DNA from: DAHUYF01 sp035509275
Lineage (GTDB): Bacteria > Pseudomonadota > Alphaproteobacteria > ATCC43930 > CGMCC-115725
Assembly (NCBI GenBank): GCA_035509275.1
Contig: DATJLU010000036.1
Span: forward strand, 72,616 to 136,615
Length of the DNA stretch: 64,000 nucleotides
Direction: 5' to 3'
Below the pieces are notes generated by a model. It searched no databases. It saw only the letters and a list, made by a program, of their open reading frames with translations, and had not been told where the DNA came from. Shown here one piece after another: positions 16,806 through 24,495 of the stretch. Numbering within the stretch: the first letter of the stretch is position 1; every line of letters starts with the position of its first letter. The position numbers and the translations under genes were made by a program.

Positions 16806-16901
16806 TTTTCACGCCTCCGTGTCTTAGGGAATATTAGAAAGATGCCGATGGTCGGCCCGCCGGCGCCGCGCGGTCGGGCCTATTTACGCTTACGCGTACC
16901 G

Positions 16902-17318
16902 TCACTTCTTACTTTTGCGCTTCGCCTTCGGCCGCGGAGGATTTGGCCTGTACAGATAGATGTGGCTCACCCTTTCCGGCAGCACGTCTTTTTTGGCGAC
17001 CTCCATCAAGGGAAGTCCGAGATCACCGTCTACCTCGCCGTAATCCCAGGTTAGCTTTCCCGCCTTGGCCTCGTCCGAGTAGTAAAGCTTCGAACCGAGA
17101 TATACCAAGGCGAACTCAAGCGCTTGAATCGCATCCACGCCACCCGTGCGCGACAAAAAATCATCGCCCATGCCGCGTATCCGGATCGGACAGAAATAAT
17201 CGGGCGAGCCGCGGAATTTTCTCGGTTTGCCGATTTCGACCGTGACTTTCGTTCGGCGCGAAAGCCGCAGTTCGCGCGTCGCCACCACCCGTCCGATGCC
17301 GGTCATCCTCAGCTTCAT
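16902..17318 (-). CDS. DUF6968 family protein (138 aa)
   Basis: The start is ATG 17318; the longer open frame to 17507 overlaps the upstream gene. The product has the pattern IGRVVATRELRL, VEIGKPRKF, then CPIRIRGMGD and GGVDAIQALEFALVYLGSKL, which I associate with DUF6968, a small alpha/beta family often found near toxin or phage genes. It ends in a Lys/Arg-rich tail. It lies 28 bases after the DUF4265 gene and about 100 before the nuclease-like gene, so it may be an immunity gene. Inference. Confidence 0.55.
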   Translation of the reverse strand: MKLRMTGIGRVVATRELRLSRRTKVTVEIGKPRKFRGSPDYFCPIRIRGMGDDFLSRTGGVDAIQALEFALVYLGSKLYYSDEAKAGKLTWDYGEVDGDLGLPLMEVAKKDVLPERVSHIYLYRPNPPRPKAKRKSKK

Positions 17319-17346
17319 GCGACCCCAGAGTTCGTTGGCGCGAGCG

Positions 17347-17841
17347 CTACCATGCGTGCTCGATATTGCCCGCCTGAAAAATCCAGACCTCGTCTCTCTC
17401 GCCCTCTTCCAGCACGGCATAGACCGCATGAATGTCGGTCTCGGGCGGCACGTCGATCGAGTAAAACATCCTGTGCCCGTAGCTCGTATGCCCGTCTCCG
17501 CTTTCATAGCTGCAGCCGAGCGCTTCCAGCCGCGACCAGTATTTTTCGAATTCCGGACATTCCATTGGCGTCAGGACGAAATAGGTCGAGTGACCGCCGC
17601 GCGCGGCAACGCCGGCGAAGAGGAACCGCGCTCCGCCTTCGACCTTCTCCATCTTCACAAAGACGGTATCGAGGAAGCTCACGCCTTCGGCATGAAAGGG
17701 GGAGTTCATCAAGATCACCTGCGGCGGCGACCGATCCCACACCATCTCGGCCCACAGCGTCTCGACCGGAACCCCATGCCAGTCATTCGCGTCGAGCTCG
17801 AACGCGACCTTCAGCATATTCTCGGTGCTTAAGGCGGCCAT
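17347..17841 (-). CDS. DUF4265 domain protein (164 aa)
   Basis: The start at ATG 17841 follows GGAAGGACGAGAG. The product fits DUF4265: V-F-LDANDWHGVPVETLWAE, then ILMNSPFHAEGVSFLD, GGHSTYFVL, a helix ending in LEALGCSYE, and IDVPPETDIHAVYAVLEEGE. The family is small, soluble and common in bacteria, often near secreted or phage accessory genes; its role is not established to my knowledge. It heads a three-gene minus-strand cassette with DUF6968 and the nuclease-like gene. Confidence 0.75.
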   Translation of the reverse strand: MAALSTENMLKVAFELDANDWHGVPVETLWAEMVWDRSPPQVILMNSPFHAEGVSFLDTVFVKMEKVEGGARFLFAGVAARGGHSTYFVLTPMECPEFEKYWSRLEALGCSYESGDGHTSYGHRMFYSIDVPPETDIHAVYAVLEEGERDEVWIFQAGNIEHAW

Positions 17842-17985
17842 CGCTCTCGTCCTTCCGCGCTCCGCTTTTCGAGCCGGCGTCGGCGCCGGATCAGCAAACG
17901 CGTCGCGAGAACAATACAAGAACAAAAGCGCGCCCGAGTCGAGTCCAATTTTGCCAGAGCGCGGTCTGCCCGACGCCTCCCCCAG

Positions 17986-18405
17986 TCAGCCCTCGCACTC
18001 GGCCGCCTTGTCGAGAAGCTGGCGCAAGGTGTCGCGCTCGGCGCGGCTTAGCCGTTCGACGGCAAGGCGCTGCGCCGCCGCCGAGGCATCGCCGAGGCTG
18101 CGCCAATCCTGAAGCGTCTTGAACACCGCAAGCTGGGCGCTCGCCGCGCTGCCCTCGTCGCTGCCGAGCGCGCGTTGCAGCACGCGCAAGGCCACCAGCC
18201 GGGCGGCCAGCATGGCGTCGGGGTCCAGCTCTTCGGCGAAATGCCGGGCGAGGCCTTGCGGCGTCAGCACCGCGCGCTTGCCGCTCTCGTCCCGCGGCAG
18301 CATCCGGCAGATGACCACCGGAGAAAGCCCCACCGCGGTGGCGGCGGCGACGAAGGCGCGCTGCTCTTCGCTCGGCACGAAGCCGAGGCGCGTTGCTTTC
18401 ACCAT
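17986..18405 (-). CDS. Terminase small subunit candidate (139 aa)
   Basis: The N-terminal 60 residues (LGFVPSEEQRAFVAAATAVG, then LTPQGLARHFAEELD) match the DNA-binding part of small proteins that precede terminase large subunits in alphaproteobacterial prophages. The C-terminal half is helical (LGDASAAAQRLAVERLSRAE). Small terminases bind pac or cos DNA and load TerL. AGGAAGGATTTCTC precedes the ATG. TerL begins 4.2 kb downstream, an unusual distance explained by inserted accessory genes. Confidence 0.6.
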   Translation of the reverse strand: MVKATRLGFVPSEEQRAFVAAATAVGLSPVVICRMLPRDESGKRAVLTPQGLARHFAEELDPDAMLAARLVALRVLQRALGSDEGSAASAQLAVFKTLQDWRSLGDASAAAQRLAVERLSRAERDTLRQLLDKAAECEG

Positions 18406-18630
18406 GAGAAATCCTTCCTGGCATCGAGATCGGGAGAGCGGCCAGCCGGCTTCGTCCGGGTGGCGACCGGCGCCTCATCCCACGGCTTTGGCGAAACCGT
18501 CAGGGGCTCACGCTCGGCTCGGTTGTGGCGTGAGCGCAGCGCCGCAAGTCCTTGACCCAATAATCACATTCCCCGGCGTGCTACCTCCTCGTTTACTGCC
18601 ATTGAGGGATCAGACAGCACAGTTGTGGGA

Positions 18631-19122
18631 ATGACATCGGGGTCCAAGGCATCTCGGCACGCTCTCTTGCTCGATCCCGAAACCTATGTGTGGGAAGTCG
18701 TGCGCTATGCCCTGCGCGACGGCTATCGCGTTTCGACCGCGGCATGCCGCCCTAGGGCGCTGCGCATCCTGCGAAAGGATCCGCCTGACGTTATCATCCT
18801 CGAGTTGAGCCCGGCGCTCGGTCTCGGCTTCGCGATCTACGGCCTGCGCCGGCACATCCCGGTCGTCATGACGACCAGCGATCATGATCTCGCGCGGCGT
18901 CTCCTGCGGCTTGGCTGCGCCGTTCTGCGCAAGCCGCACTCGCTCTCCGACCTGCGTGACGGCGTCGACGATGCCGTGGCCCATCCGGACGATAATTTCG
19001 TGCGGCACCGCGCCGCCCTTCAGCGCATCCGCACCGATCTGCGCGAGCGCGAGGCGATCCTTCGCCTCTCTGGAAGCATGCGCGACGAGCTTCTCGTCGC
19101 GCTCAAATCCGTTCCGGATTAG
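18631..19122 (+). CDS. Response-regulator-like receiver domain with Glu at the phosphorylation site (163 aa)
   Basis: Residues 10-105 follow the CheY fold: LLLDPE (acidic pocket), a helix, VIILEL at the third strand, VVMTTS with the conserved Thr/Ser, and LRKPHS with the invariant Lys (K101). The phosphoacceptor Asp is replaced by Glu (E58), which can mimic the active state. A helical C-terminus (about 110-163) is not a known DNA-binding output. ATG 18631 is used; a GTG two codons earlier is possible. It is on the opposite strand to the late genes, so possibly a moron or host gene. Confidence 0.6.
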   Translation: MTSGSKASRHALLLDPETYVWEVVRYALRDGYRVSTAACRPRALRILRKDPPDVIILELSPALGLGFAIYGLRRHIPVVMTTSDHDLARRLLRLGCAVLRKPHSLSDLRDGVDDAVAHPDDNFVRHRAALQRIRTDLREREAILRLSGSMRDELLVALKSVPD

Positions 19123-19307
19123 AGACCGTCGTCCGTTCCGACTTCGCTGCGGTCTTCGATTTCGGCCGCACGCGTTTCCAGGTCATCGATGGCGGCTTTC
19201 AGTTCTCCTGCATAGGACTGATCGGTCGCCTGATTGAGCACCCCACGTAATGCCTCCGCCCGGGCGCGAAGATAACCGGGCGATGGTGATGGCGTATCAG
19301 CTGCCAT
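19119..19307 (-). CDS. Small helical protein, unknown (62 aa)
   Basis: The start at ATG 19307 has GGGGGACTTGTC before it. The product is a short charged helix pair (YLRARAEALRGVL and AAIDDLETRAAEIEDR). Similar short 'YLRARAE' proteins occur in alphaproteobacterial genomes, function unknown to me. It is convergent with the receiver-domain gene and their last 4 bases overlap. Confidence 0.5.
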   Translation of the reverse strand: MAADTPSPSPGYLRARAEALRGVLNQATDQSYAGELKAAIDDLETRAAEIEDRSEVGTDDGL

Positions 19308-19842
19308 GACAAGTCCCCCGAAGACGATGTCTGCGCGAGTAGAAGTTTGAGCCCTCCGCGCTAAGCAGTCAACAAACAGCAACAAGTTCACAACATTATT
19401 CGTGCGAGGGGCAACAATCGCGAATTCAATGGACGCCTGCGTTTAGCCCGCGAAGTTCGGAATCAGCGTCGGCAACCCGACATCGTCACTCTTGGGACTG
19501 CTGCGGCTCGGACGGATTGCGTGCGAAGTGCTTTGCATGATGCTGGCCGTTGCTTGCAGGGACGAAGAGGCTCCCTGCGGCTCGAACTCGATGACTCTGC
19601 GCGGGACGCAAAATATCGAGTTGACCCTTTCTACCCCTGCACCCCTCCCCGCCCAAGGCTCGGCTTCCGCTCCCCGCGACCCCCGCCAGCCGCGCCAGCC
19701 GCGCCACCCGCACAGCACGCCGCGTCCCGAAGGCAGCTGGGGCGAGCATGAACATCGCCGCGTTTCAGCGCGTTGGCCCGCGGTGCTAAGATCGTAAGTG
19801 AGCCCGCCACCGCGCTCTTCCATACTCCCCACCCCGCGGGGA
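19308..19842. other. Gene-poor stretch with dispersed repeat
   Basis: About 535 bases. The open frames on both strands are Arg/Ala-rich and start-less or overlap the repeat copy at 19617-19663. A minus-strand frame ending at 19443 has some plausible composition but no start codon downstream of the repeat. No gene called. Confidence 0.45.
19617..19663 (-). repeat. Dispersed 45-base intergenic repeat, copy C
   Basis: CGAGTTGACCCTTTCTACCC is followed by the shared core TGCACCCCTCCCCGCCCAAG and GCTCGG. It is in the same orientation as copies A and B. Confidence 0.65.
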
Positions 19843-20151
19843 TCATCGCCGCCCTGCTGCGAGAAGCGCGCGGGCGATGCCCTGCTTTCGCCGCCAATAG
19901 CGCCAGCGCTCGCGATAAAGCCGCAGATCCGAGAGGAGTGAAGGATAGGCGCTGCCTTCGGCGCGGCGCCGCCGGATCGTCGCGATCTGCCGGTGCAGCA
20001 TCCGGCGATAGAAGGCGGCATTACCGGCCGCGGCCAGCAGCTCGACCGCCGCCGCCGAGCCGAACTGCGCCAACAACAGCTCGCCCTCCGGGATCGGCCC
20101 GTCATAGCGGCGCTCGAGCTCGGCTTGGCGCGCGAGACGGGCATCTTGCAT
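19843..20151 (-). CDS. Small phage protein, unknown (102 aa)
   Basis: The product is an Arg-rich helical protein (LARQAELERRYDGPIPEGEL at the start, YRERWRYWRRKQ near the end) with no membrane segment. It has a good ribosome site (GGAGTGCGACC) and lies just downstream of the operator-like palindrome at 20195-20213, so it may be a lysogenic or early regulated gene. No family recognised. Confidence 0.5.
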   Translation of the reverse strand: MQDARLARQAELERRYDGPIPEGELLLAQFGSAAAVELLAAAGNAAFYRRMLHRQIATIRRRRAEGSAYPSLLSDLRLYRERWRYWRRKQGIARALLAAGRR

Positions 20152-20194
20152 GGTCGCACTCCACTCTTATGCGCATCGCATGATACGGTTGCTT

Positions 20195-20213
20195 ACTATG
20201 CATAACGTATAGT
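20195..20213. promoter_or_regulatory. Operator-like palindrome downstream of the repressor gene
   Basis: ACTATGCATAACGTATAGT has 5-base arms (ACTAT/ATAGT) and contains TATGCATA, sharing the TATGCA half-site with the two palindromes at 20861-20898. It may be a third repressor site controlling the gene that starts at 20151. Confidence 0.45.
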
Positions 20214-20230
20214 ATACGGCCAAAAAAATT

Positions 20231-20836
20231 TCAACGCTTATAGGTCCATTCCACCGGCGACGCCCAGGTGACGCGGACATCGACGATCGGCGGCGCGTTG
20301 AAGGAGATGAGGGTGAAGTGCCCTTTCTTGGAACCCGGCGTCAGCGTCTTCAGCAGCCGCCGGCCATCAGCCGTGTCGAGCACGCATTCCCGGTTCAAAT
20401 ATTCCTGCGGCGGCCCGCCTTCCTTGCGCACGAAGATGATCTCGTTGTCGCGATAGGCGGGGTAGTTCGAATCGCCGCGCACCTTGAAGGCGGCATAGTC
20501 TCCGTACACTCCTGGCGGGAGCTCTACTTCCTCTATCCCCCCTGGTCCTATGCCTTCGTCGACGGGAATGACCACGCAGCCTGCTCCTACATACCCTGAA
20601 ACGGGGATACGCAGATTTGACGACGAGGAACCCTCGCCGGTCAAGAGCCACTGCCAGTTCACTTTGAACGCCGCGGCATAGAGCTGCGCCCGCGCGAGGC
20701 CGAAGCCGCGCGAGCCGTTCTCATGCGCGAGATAGGTCGGGATCACCCAGCCGAAGCGCCGCGCCGCGGCGGTGGCATCCTCGAGCCCGGCGCCGATCCT
20801 CGCCTCGCGCAGCCGCTTCGCCTGCTCGCCGCTCAC
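20231..20836 (-). CDS. CI/LexA-type phage repressor (XRE helix-turn-helix plus S24 peptidase)
   Basis: The N-terminus holds a helix-turn-helix (SGEQAKRLREARI to FGWVIPTYLAHENGSRG). The C-terminal S24 domain has the self-cleavage Ala-Gly (GYVGAGC), the Ser nucleophile in KVRGDSNYPAYRDNE and the Lys in RRLLKTL, so it looks able to autocleave after RecA activation. I choose the GTG at 20836 (GGGGT upstream) because the alternative TTG at 20866 lies inside an operator-like palindrome. It holds the prophage silent; divergent early genes begin at 20943. Confidence 0.85.
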   Translation of the reverse strand: MSGEQAKRLREARIGAGLEDATAAARRFGWVIPTYLAHENGSRGFGLARAQLYAAAFKVNWQWLLTGEGSSSSNLRIPVSGYVGAGCVVIPVDEGIGPGGIEEVELPPGVYGDYAAFKVRGDSNYPAYRDNEIIFVRKEGGPPQEYLNRECVLDTADGRRLLKTLTPGSKKGHFTLISFNAPPIVDVRVTWASPVEWTYKR

Positions 20837-20860
20837 GGCAGCACCCCACAGTCCGTCGTT

Positions 20861-20898
20861 ATGCAATTTGCATTGCCCATCGCTATGCGCAGTGCATA
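20861..20898. promoter_or_regulatory. Two operator-like palindromes in the divergent repressor/early promoter region
   Basis: ATGCAATTTGCAT (20861-20873) and TATGCGCAGTGCATA (20884-20898) are both palindromic around ATGC/GCAT half-sites and lie between the repressor start (20836) and the early gene start (20943). Their spacing (centre to centre 24 bases) suits cooperative repressor dimers. Confidence 0.6.
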
Positions 20899-20942
20899 AT
20901 CTAACTCATGGCCATTCGCCACACAATCTCCGGATCGCGGCC

Positions 20943-21524
20943 ATGCGGCTGAGCCGCGCTTTGCTCGACGCCGTCGCGGCGGCGCTGCCCTTGCCAGGCG
21001 AAGCGGGCCTCGCGACGCAGGCCGTCCACGACCGCGTCGGCGGTTGGAACCGCACCACCGTCCGCCACGCGCTCCGCCAGCTCATCCGCGAAGGCCGTGC
21101 CGGCTTCAGCGGCTGCGACCGCCATCGCCGCTATCGCCGCGCCGGCGGACCCGGCTTCAAGGCGCCCCCGCCACCGCCACCGATCGCGCCGCTCCCGGCC
21201 GAGGAGCCCGCCCCCTCGTGGCGCGAGTATGGGCTCCGAGGTGACGGCAGCGTCCACCTCCCCGACGAGCGCGCCATCGCCGCCGCCATGCGTCGCCACG
21301 CTATCCGCTACCGCGATGTCGGCGCCGCCGAGCTCCTCGCCGAGGAGCGCATCGTCGGCTGGTCCTGGCGCAAGCGCAGCAATGCCGAGCTGACGCGCGC
21401 CGTTTTCGGCGATCCCGCGCCGGGGCGCCGCCTACCTGCGCGCAGCCGAAGCGGCTTCGCTTCGGCGCAGGCAGGCCTGCCGCCGCAAAACATCCGCGGC
21501 CCCTACGAAAGGAAAGCGCCATGA
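20943..21524 (+). CDS. Phage early protein with winged-helix-like N-terminus (193 aa)
   Basis: Residues about 20-60 (ATQAVHDRVGGWNRTTVRHA, then LRQLIREGRAGF) read as a winged helix-turn-helix. A Pro-rich linker (PPPPPPIAPLP) and a helical C-terminus follow. It is the first gene of the rightward operon facing the repressor, the usual place for an early regulator. Its last 4 bases overlap the next start (ATGA). Specific function not recognised. Confidence 0.55.
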   Translation: MRLSRALLDAVAAALPLPGEAGLATQAVHDRVGGWNRTTVRHALRQLIREGRAGFSGCDRHRRYRRAGGPGFKAPPPPPPIAPLPAEEPAPSWREYGLRGDGSVHLPDERAIAAAMRRHAIRYRDVGAAELLAEERIVGWSWRKRSNAELTRAVFGDPAPGRRLPARSRSGFASAQAGLPPQNIRGPYERKAP

Positions 21525-22204
21525 CCAGCACCGGCCCCGCGACAGCCCGCGCCGCGCTCGATCGCGCCGAGCGGCAGCGCCGCACGCGCCGCGCCGCCGA
21601 TGAGCGCGATCACTTCGAGCGGACCCGGCACAGCCTCGTCTTCGATGGCCATGAGCTCGGCTATGTGAAGCCGACGGCGGAGACCGCGGCAAAGCTCCGC
21701 CCGGACCCGATCGTGCGACTTGTCGCCAATGAGACATTGACGCGCGAGCAAGGCCGCGCCGCGGTCGAAATCCGCATGATCTTCGAACGCGTGGCCGCGG
21801 GCCTTTTGGCACGGACCAGCGATCCCGCCAACCGCAGCCCCGGCACGCGGCCGGAAATCCCCGAGCGCATCGCACTTCTCCACGCGCAGCGCTACATCCC
21901 CTGGGCCCGCTACCTCGGCGGCAACGCGACATCGCCGGCGCAGCGCGGCCGCTGCGCCCCCGCGCTCGAGATCGCGACCGAGGTGGTGATCGACGGCGCC
22001 ACCCTGGCTCAATGCGACCGCAGGCGGCGCTGGCGCAACGGCACCGGCGCAAAGCTGCTCGTCTATGCGCTCTCCGTCTACACCGATCGCGCCGGCTGGG
22101 AGCGCAACCGCGACATGATCGCCGCTTTCGAGGCCTGGTGGGACGCGCGCACGCGGGCCGGGGGGCGCGGGAATGGCGTTGCGCCGGACCAACCGAACCC
22201 GTGA
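21521..22204 (+). CDS. Phage early protein, unknown (227 aa)
   Basis: A basic helical start (RAERQRRTRRAADERDHFER) leads into a compact domain with TLTREQGRAAVEIRMIFERV and TGAKLLVYALSVYTDRAGWE. I recall no family. Overlaps of 4 bases at both ends (ATGA, GTGA) put it in one tightly coupled operon with the winged-helix gene and the patatin gene. Confidence 0.5.
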   Translation: MTSTGPATARAALDRAERQRRTRRAADERDHFERTRHSLVFDGHELGYVKPTAETAAKLRPDPIVRLVANETLTREQGRAAVEIRMIFERVAAGLLARTSDPANRSPGTRPEIPERIALLHAQRYIPWARYLGGNATSPAQRGRCAPALEIATEVVIDGATLAQCDRRRRWRNGTGAKLLVYALSVYTDRAGWERNRDMIAAFEAWWDARTRAGGRGNGVAPDQPNP

Positions 22205-23364
22205 ACGGGCTGCCCCATCGGCAGCTCACCCTCTCAGGGAGGATCACCATACCTGAGACCCCAGCGAAACCTCCTGCACTCCCCGCACAAACCATCAGGA
22301 TCCTGGCGCTCGATGGCGGCGGCATTCGCGGCATCCTGTCGGCGCGCGTGTTGCAGGAAATCGAGCAGCGAACGCAAAAACCCGCCGCCGAGCTGTTTCA
22401 CCTCATCGCCGGGACCTCGATCGGCGGGATAACCGCTTGCGGCCTGCTCAGCGGCAAGAGCGCCAAGGCCTTGGGCGATCTCTACGCGGCGAAGGGCGGT
22501 GATATCTTCAGCCAGTCGCTGTGGCGCACCGTGACGACGCTCGACAATCTCGCCGGGCCCAAATACGCGCCGGCGGCGCTCGAGACTGTTCTCAAGGCGG
22601 CGCTGGGCGATACCTGGCTGTCGCAAACGCGCGGGGCCGAGCTGCTCGTCACCAGCTACTGCATCCGCCTTCCCAAGCCCGCGCCGCTCGACGGCGGCGC
22701 CGTGCAAACCACCCGCACGCCCTATCTCTTCAAGACATGGAAGGCACGCGGCACCTTCCTCGACCCGGGCGATGAGCCGCCGGCGCTTGATTTTCGGCTC
22801 CGGGAGATCGCGCGCGCCACTTCGGCGGCGCCCACTTATTTCCCGCCTGCGATGATCACCAACCACCGAGGCGAGACCTACGCCATGGTCGATGGCGGGG
22901 TTTTCGCCAACAATCCCGCGATGTGCGCCTTAGCCTCGGCGCGCCGGCTCTACGGCGATTTCGCGCCGCGCTTTCTCCTCGTCTCCCTCGGCACCGGAAG
23001 TCTCGAGCGCAGCATCGATGGCGACGCGGCGCTCACATGGGGCGAAATGTCCTGGCTTCACCCGATCCTCAACATTCTCATGGACGGCAACGCGGACACC
23101 GTCGGCTACGAAGCCGATCAGGAGCTCGGCAACGATCACATGCGCTTCGACATCTCGACGGGGACAAATCCCCATGACGAGGCCACCGTCAACGAGGATT
23201 TCGACTGCGCCACGCCGGACAACATCGCGCGCATCGAGCGGCTGGCGCAACGCCTCATCGAGCGATCGCAGGAAAAGCTCGACCGCGTTTGCGCCACGCT
23301 CACGGAGCCCAAATGGACCCCGCCCCCCGCCCTCGAACAGCGGCTCGGCACGCTCACCTCATGA
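22201..23364 (+). CDS. Patatin-like phospholipase, CapV-type
   Basis: The start is a GTG whose TGA overlap couples it to the upstream gene. The 387-aa product has the full patatin set: GGGIRG oxyanion loop (39-44), GTSIGG with nucleophile S73 (71-76) and the catalytic Asp in DGGVFANNP (D231). The opening IRILALDGGGIRGILSA and ATSAAPTYFPPA are typical of CapV-like phospholipases, which degrade membrane lipids and act as effectors in CBASS defence. No cyclase or sensor gene is adjacent. It ends the early operon at the apparent right side of the prophage, so superinfection exclusion or abortive defence is plausible. Confidence 0.8.
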   Translation: MNGLPHRQLTLSGRITIPETPAKPPALPAQTIRILALDGGGIRGILSARVLQEIEQRTQKPAAELFHLIAGTSIGGITACGLLSGKSAKALGDLYAAKGGDIFSQSLWRTVTTLDNLAGPKYAPAALETVLKAALGDTWLSQTRGAELLVTSYCIRLPKPAPLDGGAVQTTRTPYLFKTWKARGTFLDPGDEPPALDFRLREIARATSAAPTYFPPAMITNHRGETYAMVDGGVFANNPAMCALASARRLYGDFAPRFLLVSLGTGSLERSIDGDAALTWGEMSWLHPILNILMDGNADTVGYEADQELGNDHMRFDISTGTNPHDEATVNEDFDCATPDNIARIERLAQRLIERSQEKLDRVCATLTEPKWTPPPALEQRLGTLTS

Positions 23365-23403
23365 CGCAGGCATCACTGCATCCTGCAGCACGATCGCATA
23401 TGG

Positions 23404-23501
23404 TTTCACCACGGAGTCACGGAGGACACGGAGATCCCGTCTTTGGAGCGCAAAGCGCACCGTTCTTCCCTTCTCCGTGTCCTCTGTGCCTCCGTGGTGA
23501 A
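23404..23501. repeat. Long imperfect palindrome
   Basis: Arms of about 30 bases (TTTCACCACGGAGTCACGGA onward, and the complement ending CTCCGTGGTGAA) flank a 37-base loop. This type of palindrome is dispersed in many environmental bacterial genomes. Here it lies between convergent genes and could terminate both. Confidence 0.75.
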
Positions 23502-23566
23502 TCTTCTCCTGAGGTGTGATTGGTCGGCTGCAGCATGGGCGAGCTCAATGTCCGCAGCGCCGTTGA

Positions 23567-24448
23567 TCAGCCGCCGGCAATCGCGGCGAGCCCCGTTCGC
23601 ACCTCCGCGGCCGAAGCCGGTTCCGCGCCATGCTCGCGCACGATCCGCACCGCCTCCTCGACCCAGGCGAGATTGGTCATCTCCGTGCCCAACGGTGCAT
23701 CTTCCAAGCCGACGCGAACATGGCCGCCGCGTGCGACGGCGTCGCCGATCAGCGGACGGATGTCGACGCACAGCCCGGCGATCATCCACGGCACGCGCCC
23801 CGCTTCCTCTTCCAGCAGCGCGACATGAGCGGCGAGCGCGTAGGGCCTCGGCGGAAAGCCAAAGGCAAGCTTCTCGGAGAACATGAAGCGGTAGACCGGT
23901 GGCTTGACGCCGGCCGCGCGCGCAAGCGCGGCGCCGGCGCGGGTGAAGCCAGGCTCATAGATGGCAAAAGCCGGATGGAAGCCATGTCGCGCGGCAAAGC
24001 CAAGCGCATGCCGGACATGGGCTTCGGGATTGAGATAGGTGCCCGCCGGCTTTGCCTCTCGTGTCGTCGCGAGCTCGGTGAAATTGGTGCTGCCCGGATC
24101 GATCGCCGCGAACTCGAGCAGCCCGCGCGCCGCCAGAGCCTCGATATGAGCGAAGCGCGCTGCCCCATCCAACGTCGCCTCGCTGCCCGGCGCGAGGGCC
24201 GACGGGAAGGACGGGTAGACCGGCACGTCCACTTCGGCACGAATCCCCTCGATGATGCGCGCATAGACCTGCCAGTCGAAGGTCTGCCGCCCGCCCTTGT
24301 CATAGGCATGCGTATGGATGATGGCCGCACCGGCACGCGCGCAGGCGATGCCCTCCGCGACGATCGTCTCGACCGTATCCGGGATGCCCGGCTGCAGCGC
24401 GCGGCTCCAGGCCCCGTTCAGAGCCGCCTCGATCCAGACCTTTCGCAT
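23567..24448 (-). CDS. BKACE family enzyme (3-keto-5-aminohexanoate cleavage enzyme family, DUF849)
   Basis: The 293-aa product begins VWIEAALNGAW and has the metal-binding pair in IHTHAYD (H45, H47), the GLCVDIRPLIGDAVARGGHV strand and the RVGLED end motif. BKACE enzymes are Zn-dependent TIM barrels that condense a beta-keto acid with acetyl-CoA to give acetoacetate and a CoA ester. The substrate cannot be told from sequence. It heads away from the LivJ-type SBP gene, on the same strand with a 118-base gap holding a parS-like site. Confidence 0.85.
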   Translation of the reverse strand: MRKVWIEAALNGAWSRALQPGIPDTVETIVAEGIACARAGAAIIHTHAYDKGGRQTFDWQVYARIIEGIRAEVDVPVYPSFPSALAPGSEATLDGAARFAHIEALAARGLLEFAAIDPGSTNFTELATTREAKPAGTYLNPEAHVRHALGFAARHGFHPAFAIYEPGFTRAGAALARAAGVKPPVYRFMFSEKLAFGFPPRPYALAAHVALLEEEAGRVPWMIAGLCVDIRPLIGDAVARGGHVRVGLEDAPLGTEMTNLAWVEEAVRIVREHGAEPASAAEVRTGLAAIAGG

Positions 24449-24495
24449 GGTGACGACGGCCTCCTCCGTGTTTCAACCGAGCGCTCCGCGCCGCA

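Noticed and set aside
20836..20866. TTG at 20866 as repressor start
   Set aside because: It lies inside an operator-like palindrome and lacks a ribosome site, while GTG 20836 has GGGGT at a suitable distance.
22201..23364. Calling the patatin gene part of a CBASS system
   Set aside because: No cGAS/DncV-like cyclase or Cap sensor gene is adjacent; the two upstream genes do not look like nucleotidyltransferases.
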